From Vermamoeba vermiformis (lineage: Eukaryota > Tubulinea > Echinamoebida), in NCBI GenBank assembly GCA_045837725.1, contig JBEWZL010000008.1, forward strand, positions 62,001 through 126,000: a stretch of DNA of 64,000 nucleotides, in the 5' to 3' direction. Both the position numbers and the translations under genes were made by a program. Positions 49,101-61,189 of this stretch are shown piece by piece (position 1 is the stretch's first letter; each line of letters opens with the position of its first letter). The notes under the pieces are model-generated. The model saw only the letters and a program-made list of their open reading frames with translations, did not search any database and was not told the origin of the DNA.

Positions 49101-49537
49101 TGACATCGTAAGATTCAATGGCAGCTGTTTTGGAAGTGGCAGTCTGACCGCCGGCCAAATAAACTTGATTCCCATCGACCGCTGCAGCCAGATGGACACG
49201 TGATTGGTTCAAATTTGTAACCGCATGTCGGAGCAACACGGTGTCAAAGATATCAACTTGATCCGACGGTTGTAGTCCGTTCAAAGAAGAATATCCTCCA
49301 GCAAATATTGCTACTGAGCCAATACTTTGGCTTGCCATGCCTCCGCGGGCTTGTTTTAAATTATAACTTGTCCATCTATTGAATTTTGTTATTTTCCAAC
49401 CGAGCTCGATTCAAAAAAGCTTACTTTGTCATAATATTGGCGTCTGCTATATTTTGTGAACAAACAAAGAGAAGCAGACATATTATTCCACTGTCAATGC
49501 TCCATCTGCCATTGTCGCCGCCTATTTTGAACTTCAT
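46127..49537 (-). CDS. Secreted kelch - ADA2 adenosine deaminase - IPT fusion, probable GPI anchor
   Basis: One gene of about 1,040 residues and seven exons; I checked several joints for phase. Exon 1 gives a signal peptide (SIDSGIICLLLFVCSQNIAD). Kelch repeats follow (SVAIFAGGYSS, NQVYLAGGQTA, GWLYFAGGLND, MAFFGGGTDG, NVLFAGGVNGNG). The joint ATTGATCC|ACCAATGAC runs into an ADGF/ADA2 deaminase: MPKGAHLHIHISG (zinc His), FYHSGES, TRRIGHGFALFKHP, ALEVCPISNQVL and VVLSADDPGIF with the paired Asp. Then comes an IPT/TIG fold (ISAVSPFETL, CNFGDV, IKCQVPAV) and a hydrophobic C-terminus (LSVLILFLLLVQ) that resembles a GPI signal. Predicted to deaminate adenosine at the cell surface. The fusion order is unusual. 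Confidence 0.88.
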
Positions 49538-49665
49538 TATTGAAGTATTGTAATTCGGTTGAATTAAGTGTCTAATGAAGCGAGTTCCATCGCAGCTGTT
49601 AGAAATGGAAAAGGAGCAGGTTTTTTCTATTGATTTTACCTCCGAAAAACTAACCACCACCGTTC

Positions 49666-50453
49666 ATGGACCAGCACGTTATTGATTTATGTACTGATAG
49701 ATTTGCTTCGTTGAAAGAGTACATCGATCCAACCATTACTGTGGAAGACTTGCGGTCTTTTGCAAATCCAGAAGATTCGCTTGCTGAAAGCGCCGGCTGC
49801 CTCAAAAAGCAAAGTTATTAACGAGATTGCTTTATGCACAAAGATTACAACCCATACTTGATATTCCCAATCCGTTCCAGGATGTTGTGGATCAACAACC
49901 TTTCAAAAAGGATGAAGATCCTCTTTTACCTGTTGCAGGACGGATCAATTTGCAAGATAGAGTCATAAACTCTCACATCAAGAAGATTTTTGTCCGCTTA
50001 CCCGAGCACATTATTGACACGGAGGAGCTTGTTGTCAGATTGAACGGGAAGTCAGCTGAGGTCAGAGCGACCGTGAAAGTGCTTGATATGTCAAGGAATA
50101 ATTTAACAGATGATGACGGAGAAACTGTACTAGAACTTGCTAACTTGCTTCCGTATTGTCACGAGGTTGACATCTCTCTCAATCGCATCCAAGGTAGAAA
50201 AAGAGACTGGCTAATGAAACTTGTGAAAATGGAGCAAATCTCCCAAGTTAACATATGCCTCAATACAATTGCAACCGTAGAATGCAAGGAGTTCTTCCAG
50301 GAGTTGAAACATACTGACCTTCACCAAAAAGTTATTTGGATCCCCGAAAGATGGATAACCGCGAACAGCTGGCGAAAGCTCGTTGGCGATACTCAACTGG
50401 AAGATAAGATAGCACAAGTACATTTAACATACTACAAGTTAAAAAGGAACTAG
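49666..50453 (+). CDS. Unknown protein with LRR-like segment, apparent frameshift
   Basis: Two overlapping frames. The first starts at ATG 49666 (MDQHVIDLCTDRFASLKEYI) and closes at about 49,820. The second, in another frame, runs to 50453 (LLYAQRLQPILDIPNPFQDV; later VKVLDMSRNNLTDDDGETVL and CHEVDISLNRIQG). The shift falls around 49,790-49,815 with no acceptable intron visible, so an indel in the assembly, a very short intron or recoding must explain it. The LDMSRNNLTD and VDISLNRIQG blocks are leucine-rich-repeat-like. No family recognised. It starts 128 bases from the divergent kelch-ADA2 gene. Confidence 0.6.
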
Positions 50454-50705
50454 CAAATTAGATTAAACATAATGCTCAGCTGTCATGAGGACATTTCAGC
50501 TGACAAGTTGCTGACACGAGAGCGTTCGACAAACAACAGTGCAATTTATATTTAATGTTTTGTTTTGTTTTATTTGGTACCTTTCGACAAAATTCACCAC
50601 GTCAATAAGGTGAGGCAGGGTAAAGTATGTATGTACATTACAAGGATCGTCAACACTCAAGCAAGGGTGTTCAGGGGTATTTTTTAGGGTAAAAGTTCTC
50701 CGCGC

Positions 50706-53238
50706 TTATTGTTGGTAGTTGGGGTTGGTGCGTTGTTGTTGGTAAGGCAACTGTTGAGGGACTTGCATGCCGGGTTGAACAAACGAAGAGTAGTTCTGGA
50801 ATTGGTGGTAGCCAGGGTAAGGGAACTCGTGCTCGGCACCATAATGACCGGGTTGACCTTGTTGACCAACAGCTTGGCTTTGTTGACCTTGTTGCACGCC
50901 TTGTTGCTTGTTGTCCATCATACCTTGACCAGTGGTACCAGTAGTGCCGGAAGCGTTGTTAAAGAAGCGGTTTTGCGAGGGGTTAGTGTGAGCAGTGTGT
51001 TGTTGAGGATAGCCCTGACCAGACAACGAGTGCTTCATGTAGTCTTGCTCTTCGGTGCCAGTGCCAGAGTAGGGTTGAGGATAAGCACCACCGTAGTTCA
51101 TGTTCCAGTAAGGACCCTTTTGGTAGGGACCAGGGCGACCGTACGGGGGATAGAACTGCGAGTTGGGTTGAGTTTGATAAGCAACATAACCTTGTTGGCC
51201 GACGAGTTGTTGCATGTGGTAAGGATAAGCACCAGTGTTGAGCGAGTTAGCCCAAGCAGCAGCGTCAGTGCCGTAACCTTGATAAGGAGCAACACCGGGT
51301 TGACCAGCAGTCGATTGTTGAGTGGCAGAAGCGTCTTGTTGATCGCGACCAGCGTTGGTTTGAGTGGGAGCGCTGGCGAGTTGAGATGGATCGTAGAACA
51401 TTTGAGGGTTCATCAAGGACATGGGATATTGGAAGGGGAACAAAGCAGGGAATTGGTTGGGCATCATAGTAGGCATGGCACCTTCGGCAGGGGTTTGAGG
51501 CTTGGCGGCAGTTTGAGGAGTTTGAGTGGCGGGAGCAACAGGGGTAGCTTGAGGCAAGGTGGGGGTTTGAGTCACGACGGGCAAGGGCGATTGTTCAACG
51601 GGCTTGGTCTCAGTCTTGGCAGGCTTCTCAGTCTCGAATGTTTGACCGAAGTGAACCTTGAGGCCAGGGGGTTGTTCCAAACCGGTACCAGGCAAATTAA
51701 TTCTGGGACCGTTGTCTTGGGGTTGAACGCGACCGAAGGAAGGCACAGTGGAAGCAGCGGGAGTGGAGGTGAGAGGAGGCAAGTTAACAGTGGCAGGGTT
51801 GATGGTCAATTTAGCAACATTCGATTCGATCTCAGACACCTCACGGACGGGCGCAGCAGTGTTGGCTTGAGTGGTTTGGCTGGCTTTGTTGTTGGGCCTT
51901 GGTCACAACAGGTGCAGTACGGTGTTGTTGAGCAGGGTGAGAGGGAGGGTTGCCGTGAGTGGCGTGTTGTGTGGTCTCCTTCTGCTTGTAAGTGGGCTTC
52001 TGTTCTTGGGTTTGTTGGGGTTGTTGTTGAGGAGGTTGAGGCTTGGGTTCACCCTTGACTGCACGCAATAGTTACGTTAATAAACAAATCGCAGTCATCT
52101 AATATACTCGCTTACCCTTGTTAGCCCATGAAATAGTACCGTTGGCGGGGGTTGAAGCAACAGGAGCAACACCGTTAGTTTGTTGTTGCTGTTGTTGTTG
52201 TTGGCCACCGCGTGGGCCTCTGCCGCGTTGTTGTTGTGATTGTTGACGTTGGTGTTGTTGTGGTTGCTGAGTTTGTTCGCTTTGTGCGCCGGCGGCATGT
52301 TCTTGACCCCTGTATGAATAGGTAAGTACGCGCATTATGAGATCGAGACAAGGATCGCCGGATCTTACTTAGCAACGGCATGGTCACCACTTTCGGTCTT
52401 TCGTTGACGGGGTTGTTGGACATCTCGCTGTTGAGGGCGGCCACGAGGCTTGTGTTCTATTATAACGATTAATTAATGTTCATAGATGCAGCGGAACCCG
52501 ACGAATAATTAGTGATAGTAATGAAACGATAAAATTAAGAATATTATTGCATATTTTTATGAACTCGAAACATACCTCCTGAAGCGGTGTTGGGACCCTT
52601 GTTTGCATCAGACGGATTTCTGGGTCTGTTCTTATTATCTGCTTCAGCCTTCTTTACCTGCCATTAAATATACTTTAGTTTCCGCACATAAGATTATAAA
52701 GTAGGAAAAATTGAATCGGCGTGCGTTCTGAAAAAGTGAATAAACTCATCGAACGAGATTGAGTTCGGGTGCAAGTTTACTACATACCTTTTTAGCCTTG
52801 CCACCAACTTCTTGCCATTGCTCTGGTTGCTCACGGGCTGTAAAATGGTATTAGGAAATGTTTTACAAAGGCATCTAGTCTTTTTAGAATATTTTTCGAA
52901 TTATTAAAAAAACTTTCGCTGGGCGAATTGAACGCTTCATACCTTCCATAATGTATAATGCGGCTGCTTGGTAAATTTCTGCCTCTGAATAATTATTTAC
53001 ACGCTCCTTGAGGACTGTGTAAATATCCTCATCAGGCCACATAGCGCCTTCGAAGTTGAGCTCCTGTAAAATACGCTTTACATTTGCGATTTTCTTCTGA
53101 TCTTCCTTTGTGATTTGAATAATTTTGGCCTTAGGTTGGGTCAACTCGTGCATATTCTTAACGTGTTGAGGAGCCTCCTTTGGCTTTTTCTGTGATGCTT
53201 GATTTGGATTCTTGGTTTGTTGTTGCTTTGTGCTCATT
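50706..53238 (-). CDS. Gln-rich Def1/GIP1/UBAP2-like RNA-associated protein
   Basis: About 700-750 residues in six or more exons. Near the N-terminus is a compact UBA-like helical domain (VKRILQELNFEGAMWPDEDI, VLKERVNNYSEAEIYQAAAL) as in plant GIP1 and yeast Def1/lingerer-type proteins. RGRG/RPR blocks follow, then long Gln, Pro and Asn-rich sequence ending in Tyr-rich repeats (YGRPGPYQKGPYWNMNYGGA). This is typical of disordered proteins in stress granules or polymerase turnover. Within the last large exon the frame changes near 51,860-51,900 (from TKAQQQ to NNKASQTTQ) without a usable intron. Start ATG 53236-53238; stop 50706-50708. Function inferred only by type. Confidence 0.68.
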
Positions 53239-53506
53239 ATGGAATATATGTGTGGGTATTTATCTATTTGAGAATAGAATCGGACCGAGGGTTGTGTTGC
53301 TGCCAACTGTGTAAGGGTAAGAAAAAAAAAAGCTCGCAGAAATTTTTTGAGTTCCACGATTTTATCAAATTTATATTGGTAGCAGCAACGCTCTCTCTAA
53401 AACGCAAATTTAATGTTGAATGATATTCTTTGATTGATTTTATTGCAAATAAATTAACAGGGTGTATGATACAAAATCCACAAATAAATACATCTACAAG
53501 GCGCGA

Positions 53507-55342
53507 TTATTCCACATGGATCATGGTGCTGCTGGCAGGGGGCATAAAATTACAAGGGAGCGGCGACACGGAGTTAGTGTCCACAAACGAGAAGTTATTA
53601 TTTCTATCTACAATTTTGAAAGTAGGGGGGAAAAAGAGGATTGATCCAGGGATGGGTTTTTGTACAGGCAAGGGAGGGAGAGTGATGAATGGTGCCGAAA
53701 CGTTGGCTTCGGTAGGCGATGATGGCGAACTCTTGCGTTGCTCGCCTAATTCGAATTCAGACAAGCTAGCGAGTTGCATCAAAGGATCAGATCTGAGGCA
53801 GGAATTAGCTTTCATGAAACGAGATACAATATTCGTGCTATAAGTACGTACTCTTCAGCAATGGAAAGGAAGGCAGAGCGAGTTGATGGCTCCAAAAGTT
53901 GACGTTTCGGTGAACTGTTGAGACAACAAATTAGCGTCCAATTTCACAACAGCTCGGTGAGTGCAATACTTACGCAGCGAGAGGCTGAGCTGTATGCACA
54001 TTGACTGGCACGGGGATGACTGGCGAGGGGAGTTGTTGTTCGGGTTGCTTTTGTTGTTGCAATCGTGAAAATACGTCGAACACCTTGGTCAAGCTCAATG
54101 ACTCTAACTCCATAGCGCTCTCTGATGATCGCGAGCCCTCAGAGTCAAAACTCTTTGACATTGGCGATGAGGGTGCTGAAGAGTAAGAACTCGAGTCACT
54201 GTTGCGGATCTTTTTCTTGATGACTTTATCCTTTGTTGCTTTGCCTATTGATATTAAAATATAAGGAATTAATAAAATGCTCGAGTTAGAGCAAAACAAA
54301 GCTAAGAGAATCATAAGTAGCAAATTTCGAGACCTAAATGTCAGGTTGGATAGGAAGTGTCCGACAGGTCTAAAAGTCTTGCAGCCACGAAATTGAATGG
54401 CAAATTTACCGCATGAGCGGCGGCAATTGCTTGATATTTCAATGAGGTAATATGAGAATAAGGAATAAAGAGTGGAGTACTTTAACTGTGCAAAGTAGTC
54501 GCACGACTTACCAGATGGCGATGATTTCTTATCGCTGGCAAGCACGATAGGATTTCGCATGAGAAAGTCTCGCTTATTCTTCAGTGTTTCAAGCTCTTGT
54601 GCTATTCTGAGCTGATCTTCGGGATTCTTTGCGCTGGATTTCTCGAGCGAGGCTATCATCTTGTCCAAGCTCTTAATCTGTATGAAACAAGAGTTAGAAC
54701 TATTGACTGCAATACTTTCAGACCCTAGAGAAGGCCGAAAAGAAAGTATGAATTTGGGATTTGACAAGTTCACTAAACGATTGATTTCACAAAAGTAACG
54801 TACCTTTCGGTGAGGCCATCGTGGAATACCACTCTTGCGGCAAATTTTCTTTAATACGGTAGCGCAGACCTATTATAAAAAGCATAAGAATGTCTCTCTG
54901 ACGAAAAGGCACGTAAAACTGGTAAAATTTAGGGTGGGTATTAAAGTCTCTACAAAGGGACAATATGAAACAAAATACAACAAATAGGAAGCTTATGACG
55001 CATAAGAACTAGTTCCGAAATGAATTTCGCAAACAGTGGTCATGGATCAGTCAGCCGTTGATAATTCAACCCATCCAGAGAAATTCAGACCCAAGTCGTG
55101 GAGCAATTTCGCAAGTAAATTTGCAAGTAAAACAATACGATTTCTGTCCTTTTTATTATCTCAAAGCCGTAATTGCTCTGGGAGGATACTTACGCCAAGT
55201 TCTCTAGCGACATCTGAACGAAAGGGCAAAAGTTAGCAAAAAATGTTTCTGAAAACAGTAAATTTGGGGGTTATAGCTTACCATTGATGGGTAGATGGAA
55301 GTATTTTGAAAGAGTTTCCAAATCGAAGCGAGGGGCAGACAT
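53507..55342 (-). CDS. RWP-RK domain transcription factor
   Basis: Putative DNA-binding factor. Exons from the start ATG at 55340-55342 give MSAPRFDLETLSKYFHLPIN, DVARELG, VCATVLKKICRKSGIPRWPH and RKIKSLDKMI, an intact RWP-RK domain at the very N-terminus. A coiled-coil-like stretch follows (RIAQELETLKNKRDFLM), then Ser-rich and basic segments (KVIKKKIRNSDSSSYSSAPS) and a Gln/Pro region. The last exon ends IHVE at 53507. Introns are longer than in the left half. RWP-RK proteins are known from plants, slime moulds and some other protists, not animals or fungi. Confidence 0.9.
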
Positions 55343-56159
55343 TAAGACCTGTTAGATGTGGTGGGGGAAATACGATCGAATAACCAAAACGACTTTATTG
55401 AAGCTGTCAAGCACAGTTTCACAAAGCGATAGTAAAGTACTAAGGTAAAAGAGGTGTGTGTTGAATAAAAGAGTCCAAACAGAGAAAATAAGACCCAGGT
55501 CGCTTCGCAAATAAATCTTTTCGTCTGGCGAAAATTCAAGTTGCTCCCGCGAAAGAAAACTGCGCAAAATCATTGTTGCCCTGGGTGGGCGATTGCTGTT
55601 CTTTCAGACCTCGAGACATTATGACCGTTCGACCTCATGACGTTCCTCCACGCTTCTAAATTTCCACCACGGGATTGCTGGGATCTTCGATTTCCCAACC
55701 TTACAGAGCCTCAAAACTGCTTGATTACTATTAACTGATGTTAGTTTTACTACAATCGAGCGAAATACAGTTTATTTATGGCACTCATAAATAATAAGGA
55801 ATTGTTTACTGTTTGGATCACATAGCGTCTTACAATTCCGAATTTCTACAATAAGGAAGGTATTCTTTACAAAATATTGAATTTGTGGGTTGAATATTGG
55901 AAAATTGAATATTTCGTTAGCAAAGTAATTTTAAAAATAAAATCGACATTTCAGTGAAAAAGTAGGATCTTGTGTTTCGGATGACGGTTCAGATCCGATT
56001 CGACACTTCTCAACTGCTGGAAGAAGATTTTACCGCCTCTTGCACTGTGTAACAACTCTGGTTGCTTACACTTCCTAAGCCAGATAGATTTATTAATTGT
56101 TAGGAGCACGTGACATCCCAAACACTTTTTTTGCGCGTGCTGCACATTAGCGACTTACA
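55343..56159. promoter_or_regulatory. Divergent RWP-RK / ERMARD spacer
   Basis: 817 bases between opposed start codons, AT-rich. Contains one CACGTG near 56,107 and a TTCAGTGAA near 55,952. No coding frame, repeat or RNA gene recognised. Confidence 0.45.
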
Positions 56160-59100
56160 ATGACAGACGACACAACTGTAGTTAACAGTCTACTTGAAAA
56201 TGCAAAGGTGACTTCAAGCAGCTTTCTGAGCGGATTTTGGATTGGCAAAGCTGTTCAGTTGCTGCAAGCTAGTCGTGCTAGCGAACTCGCGAAAGACCAC
56301 TATAAAGATGATAGAGTCGAGGAGTTATTGGTGGATTGTCGTCGATTTGAGACGAGTCTTTCGAGAAATGTCTCAGAAAGAATATTTTACGCGCCTGATC
56401 CGAATGACAACGCGCCAAAAATTGAAGACCTTTTAAACCCTGAAGGAGAGCTTAATATGATCTATTTTTCGAAGCAGAATCTCGTTGGTAAAATTCTGGC
56501 TCTTTGAAATAATATTTAGTAAATTTTGTATAGGCCCAGAGGTTGTCTCGCTAACAGAAGAGGAGTCGTTTATCAAATCAGGTCGAGCTCTTTATTTTTC
56601 ATCTGTTGTGCTTCACGACAATGTGTTGAAGACAGATCTCGCTACGTTTAAAGCTAAATACAGCCACCTATTCGCCGTTACGCAGCTTGAAAAGGTACTA
56701 TATAGATGTCTGTTACTGCAATTATAAATTTTTATTCTTAAAAGCTTATCTACGAGCTCTACGAAGAGCATTTGAACGGCAGATCTGCGATGGCATTTCT
56801 CGGCTTGTCCACCGTACTAGAGCGATTGTTATCGGATGCTTGGCGCATGTATAATTACAGACCTAATCAGAATGCTTCAACGAAGGCTAAATTGACCTTC
56901 GAGCAACGTGTGCCGAAGAAACTGAGCGACTTGCTGTTGACACGCGAGCTGAAGTCATTGTTAGGCGAGGACTTGGTACGTACCCTAGTAATTTAATACG
57001 CCATATTTTGAGTAATAACTCACTTGTTGCAGGTATTCTTGTTGCGTGCGTTTATTGGTCCATTATCGGGCATCAATCTGCGCAACATTTTGTGGCACGG
57101 TTTTATGGCCCCGCACGAATTTCACGCGTGTTATGTATCCTATTGACACTAATATAGCGGGTGTTCAATATATTCTATATGTTATTTCCTTGACCCATTC
57201 TTGCAGACATCATTCTTGTTCTACTTGTTCGTCACTGTCAGTCGTCAATTACAAGCTCCATTCGCGGCCAAACAGTTCGAGACACCAGCACTGCATTCAT
57301 TCATGCACTTTGATCATATTATCAACAATAAGCACATGACTGCACTGCCCATTAGAGATTTGAGCTCGCATCAAGCTCTCATTACAGAAGTCAAGACCTT
57401 GATCGATCAGTCGTTCTTTGTCTTGCCTAAAACAGAAAGTCAGTGGCACTCTGCACTCGAGGTACTTATTGATTGCGTGCTGTAGAATGGAATGCACCGT
57501 ACTAATACGTCTCCAGTTCCATTTGAGGGGCGAATACTACAAGAGCTTACTGCTGCTCTTCCCGCTCATCGAACACTCGCTGCGTCGTATATATGTCATT
57601 GTAAATAAGTGCGCGGACAGAAGACTGACAGCGGGTAGTTATTGACACTAGTTATGTATTATACGCCTGCTTCTAATCATACCTTCAGAGAGTGATGTGC
57701 TGTACACGACACTGGATATTTTGTTGAATTTCAAGTACGACGATATCACTATGGATATAAATAAGAACAGTATTATCGATAATAATGACGAGAATAGCGC
57801 GAACAAGCCTGACAACAAAATATTTGACGAACTTGGGGACACGCTGATGAGCTACATTGTAAGTTATACGATGTAGAGCTGTCATATATCTAACTAGTAC
57901 CAGTACGATCTATTTGTATGGGGTGACATTGGCGAAGAGAATATGACCTTATTTGGCATTAAGAAGTCAACACAACCGCAGACCAGTGATGCCAACACGC
58001 AGTCAAACAACAACGCGGTACTGGACCCTAATTCATATAGCGAGTCAGACACTGACGCCATGGCACCACAACCACATCAAATCGACTTGACTGAGACCAA
58101 GCCTTTGCGATTGCGTGACATGATTGCTCATGGCCTCGTGGATCCAAAGTCAATTTCGCGAACCTTTAGCGAATACTGCTGGACACTAGCACTTTGTCTG
58201 GCTTCAAAGTACGATTTGAGGGGGGAATTCTTCAGCGAATCTGACCTTCATCTCGGCGAATTCATGCAAAGTTTCACACCGCGATTTCATCCGACGACAT
58301 TTTTGCTCAATGAAGTCGAACTGTTCAGCGAGGAGTGGACAAGATTCAACACGCAGTTCAAGCCGTTTTCTATCGAGGATAATGAAGTTACTAGTGAGGC
58401 CAATAGTGACATAGCTATCAAACTGAGCTACCCTTCGAATTCACTGAAGCAGCCCGCAGGACTTCCACCTTCCTTTGACAGATCAGCGCTGGAGCTCGAG
58501 TTGATCGATATTATTAACAAACTAAACTCGCGCAGTGGTGACAAAGCGAAGTGGTTCCACTGGGAGACATTAATCAACGCAGATCCAGTTGAATTGAACT
58601 CACTTTATGCGAAGGTCCAAGCACGTGGCTCGACACAGCGCAAGACGACATTAGTGGGCATATTAAGGAAGATTACATATCATTGCTGTCAGATGTTATA
58701 CGAGGTAGGCTAATTAATAGTATTCCAATCAGTGATTTATCCGAGCCTTACTTAATTACTTCAGATCCGCGTCAGATTCGATTACTTGAAGAAGATAGTC
58801 GATGACAGGCAAGTATATATAACGAGACTATAATACTAATAGTACACTTATTCAATTGAAATTTGATATGTAGAACCGCGTGGAAGAGACACCGAGTGAA
58901 TTATTCGCAATTAGTGGAGTTATTGCCCTATTTGTCCCTTGCAATCGTGATGCTCATGTGCACGGTGGAGGTGTTCATATCAAATGACTTGCGCGATTTG
59001 TTCGTCACTGTGAATTCGGGCAGATCTGAATCTGTTGTCATGTTGACATGGAGTTGCAGCGGTATAATTAGATCATCTCAGATTGCAATGTTAGGATTTA

Positions 59101-59281
59101 TAATTATTGTTGTTTAATAGGCAGTTTGTTGTCCATAATACAAGGAAACAAGTGGGTCAAGGCCGCAGAGCTCGTTAAATGTTTCGTCTCGCCAAATGTA
59201 CCTACATCTGCCGAACAGCTCAGCAAGAAGGACCTCGCAAAGTTGTGGGCTAATTACCACGCATTTATATCGCAATTGTAA
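56160..59281 (+). CDS. ERMARD: ERMARD-like protein (ER membrane-associated, DUF4209 type)
   Basis: About 800 residues over roughly ten exons. The core family block is very clear: [33 protein letters not shown], then [13 protein letters not shown], and [23 protein letters not shown] continuing [15 protein letters not shown]. These match human ERMARD (SSEELAQ, GLNLRNVLWHGF, TAESTALYTTF). The C-terminal part contains a hydrophobic segment ([19 protein letters not shown]) as in the human protein, consistent with ER membrane location. The exact biochemical activity of this family is not established. Start ATG 56160-56162; stop 59279-59281. Confidence 0.85.
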
Positions 59282-59406
59282 ATAGATTTTTAACTTTGAC
59301 CATTGACCGGTTTTTTTCTAAATTAAGAAAAAAGTGCCAGATCTATTCCACAGCCCCGGAGAATAATTCGCTTAGATACATTTAATATTATTTATTGAAT
59401 GTACGC

Positions 59407-60200
59407 TTAGTAGAACAAAGCGGCAATCATGGCAATAGCAACCATGACGAATGAGGGCAAAACAGCAAATCCAGCGGAGAAGCAGTTGTCAGAGCCATCG
59501 ACGCGAACAACACCTCCGGGCAAAGTCTTTGTCCAGAAATCATTAGCGTTGTCGTAGAGGTTCTGGCAGTAGCCATTGTTGGAGTTTTGACGGCAGTCAA
59601 CAGAGCTGTTTCCGTTGCGATCGCAAACTTTAACATCCAAGCAAGCCTTCTCCATGGCGTCGTAGTACTTATCGCACAAACGAATCTTGCTCACGTCAGT
59701 AACGAAGTCGGAGTAGAAGTTGGGTCTGCAAGAAGAACCGCATTCAAGCAAGCCAAGCAAGAACGAGCAAGTATCTGATTCAGATCGAGGAATTAGAATC
59801 CGTTGTTAAGCAGCGTAGAATGGTTTATCAGTAATCGGATAAGTGTGGGACAATAGGGAATCTTTAAAATTAAAAATCCGAACGTCATCATGTCAAGAAA
59901 AAATTAAAAGAAAGGGCGGATCTATTGCTTACCAGGGTAGCGTCTGCAACCATCGTAAGAGGAGCAGCTAGTTTCAGTGAAGGTAGCAGAGCAGCAGCTG
60001 TCTTTAGCGTATTGAGGGCAGCGAGTAGTGTGCTCACTAAAGATTTACCGGTTAATTAAGAATAAGTTCGACAGATGTGCCTAAATAATACCAAATACTT
60101 ACTCAACAGCTTGGGAGTTGGTAAGACCAAGCAGGCCACATGAGCCAGCATAGGCAGACATAGCAATAGCAGCAAGTACGACGAATACGAGGGCTCGCAT
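59407..60200 (-). CDS. Cys-rich secreted protein, folate-receptor-like, probable GPI anchor
   Basis: Three exons encode about 180 residues: a signal peptide (MRALVFVVLAAIAMSAYAGS), then a Cys-rich ectodomain (CPQYAKDSCCSATFTETSC, CGSSCRPNFYSDF, CDKYYDAMEKACLDVKVC), and a hydrophobic end (FAVLPSFVMVAIAMIAALFY) after a small-residue stretch, typical of a GPI signal. The CCSA...C...CG..C.P spacing resembles the folate receptor/riboflavin-binding family. No ligand can be inferred. Codon use is C-ending, suggesting high expression. Start ATG 60198-60200. Confidence 0.72.
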
Positions 60201-61189
60201 TGTTGGATGTGGTTTGTAAAGTGTTTTTTTGAATAAATAACTGTCAAGTAAACGAACCGCTATTTATCTCTGCGTCGTGCACGTGATCTTGTGTGCGATG
60301 AAATAACAATCTTGTGAACGAACAGCCCCAAACGCAATTGATTGGTGGATCTGAATCCGCGTGCTACGAATTTAATGAGATTTCAGCACGTGATTTTGTT
60401 GCAATCGCTAACTTTAATGGCAGTTCGTCCTCGGGTATACTCTGATTTATCCGTGCTTTAGTAATTGAGCTTTGATCATTACGTACTATCGTTGGATCCG
60501 GATAATTTGTTTACATTTTTCTGAAATTTGGAGATCTAACGTTCTGCGTCATTGATAACAAGAGATCATATATCGTACGTAGCCAACATAAGAATGTTGG
60601 TAGTATAGCGGTCGATTGAAGTATCTCTAACGGCGCAATTAAACAAAATATTGAATAAAAGTATTTACGACCAAGAAATATCGCAAAAAATTCGTGAGGA
60701 CCAATTTGCTACTTTGGTTTCAGTTAAAAAATATCTTATCAATGGTTATGTGTCCCTACGTAAATTATAGGGAAGACAATTAAAATTGAAGTTGATCTGG
60801 ATTAACTCTCGTAAACTGCGCTCGTTTAGAACGAATTAAAAACATGCACGCGAATTCATCGTTAATTGTTGGTAATTTATAAATATTTACCGTTTAGATC
60901 AGGGGCGTTGACAACACAGAAGAAATTCTACAGGCTCTTTTTGTTCAGTTACTGCCTGTTCACCAAAATCTTCTCCATAAATTATGAAATATACATTACG
61001 TTAGCATGTAGTTTGAATTACTCTACGGCCAGCTAACTGATCGGAAAGTTTTCTTCTCGTTGGTCAAACTTTGTCAAACATGATGACAAGTCCCTTTTCC
61101 AATGCTATTCGCAACAAAAATATCGCTGCTATTATATTTATACCTCCTCGTATATACTACAGTGGTTGATAACGTTGTTGAATTGAAAA
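60201..61189. promoter_or_regulatory. Divergent spacer, folate-receptor-like / TMEM214
   Basis: 989 bases, the longest non-repeat spacer in the window. AT-rich, with two CACGTG words at about 60,281 and 60,387, and no credible coding frame or RNA gene. Presumed to hold two promoters. Confidence 0.45.

Noticed and set aside
50709-52058. 449-codon open frame on the plus strand
   Set aside because: It is the antisense of the Gln/Pro-rich exon; low-complexity coding sequence often leaves the opposite strand open. Composition is Leu/Val/Gly/Arg without recognisable domains.
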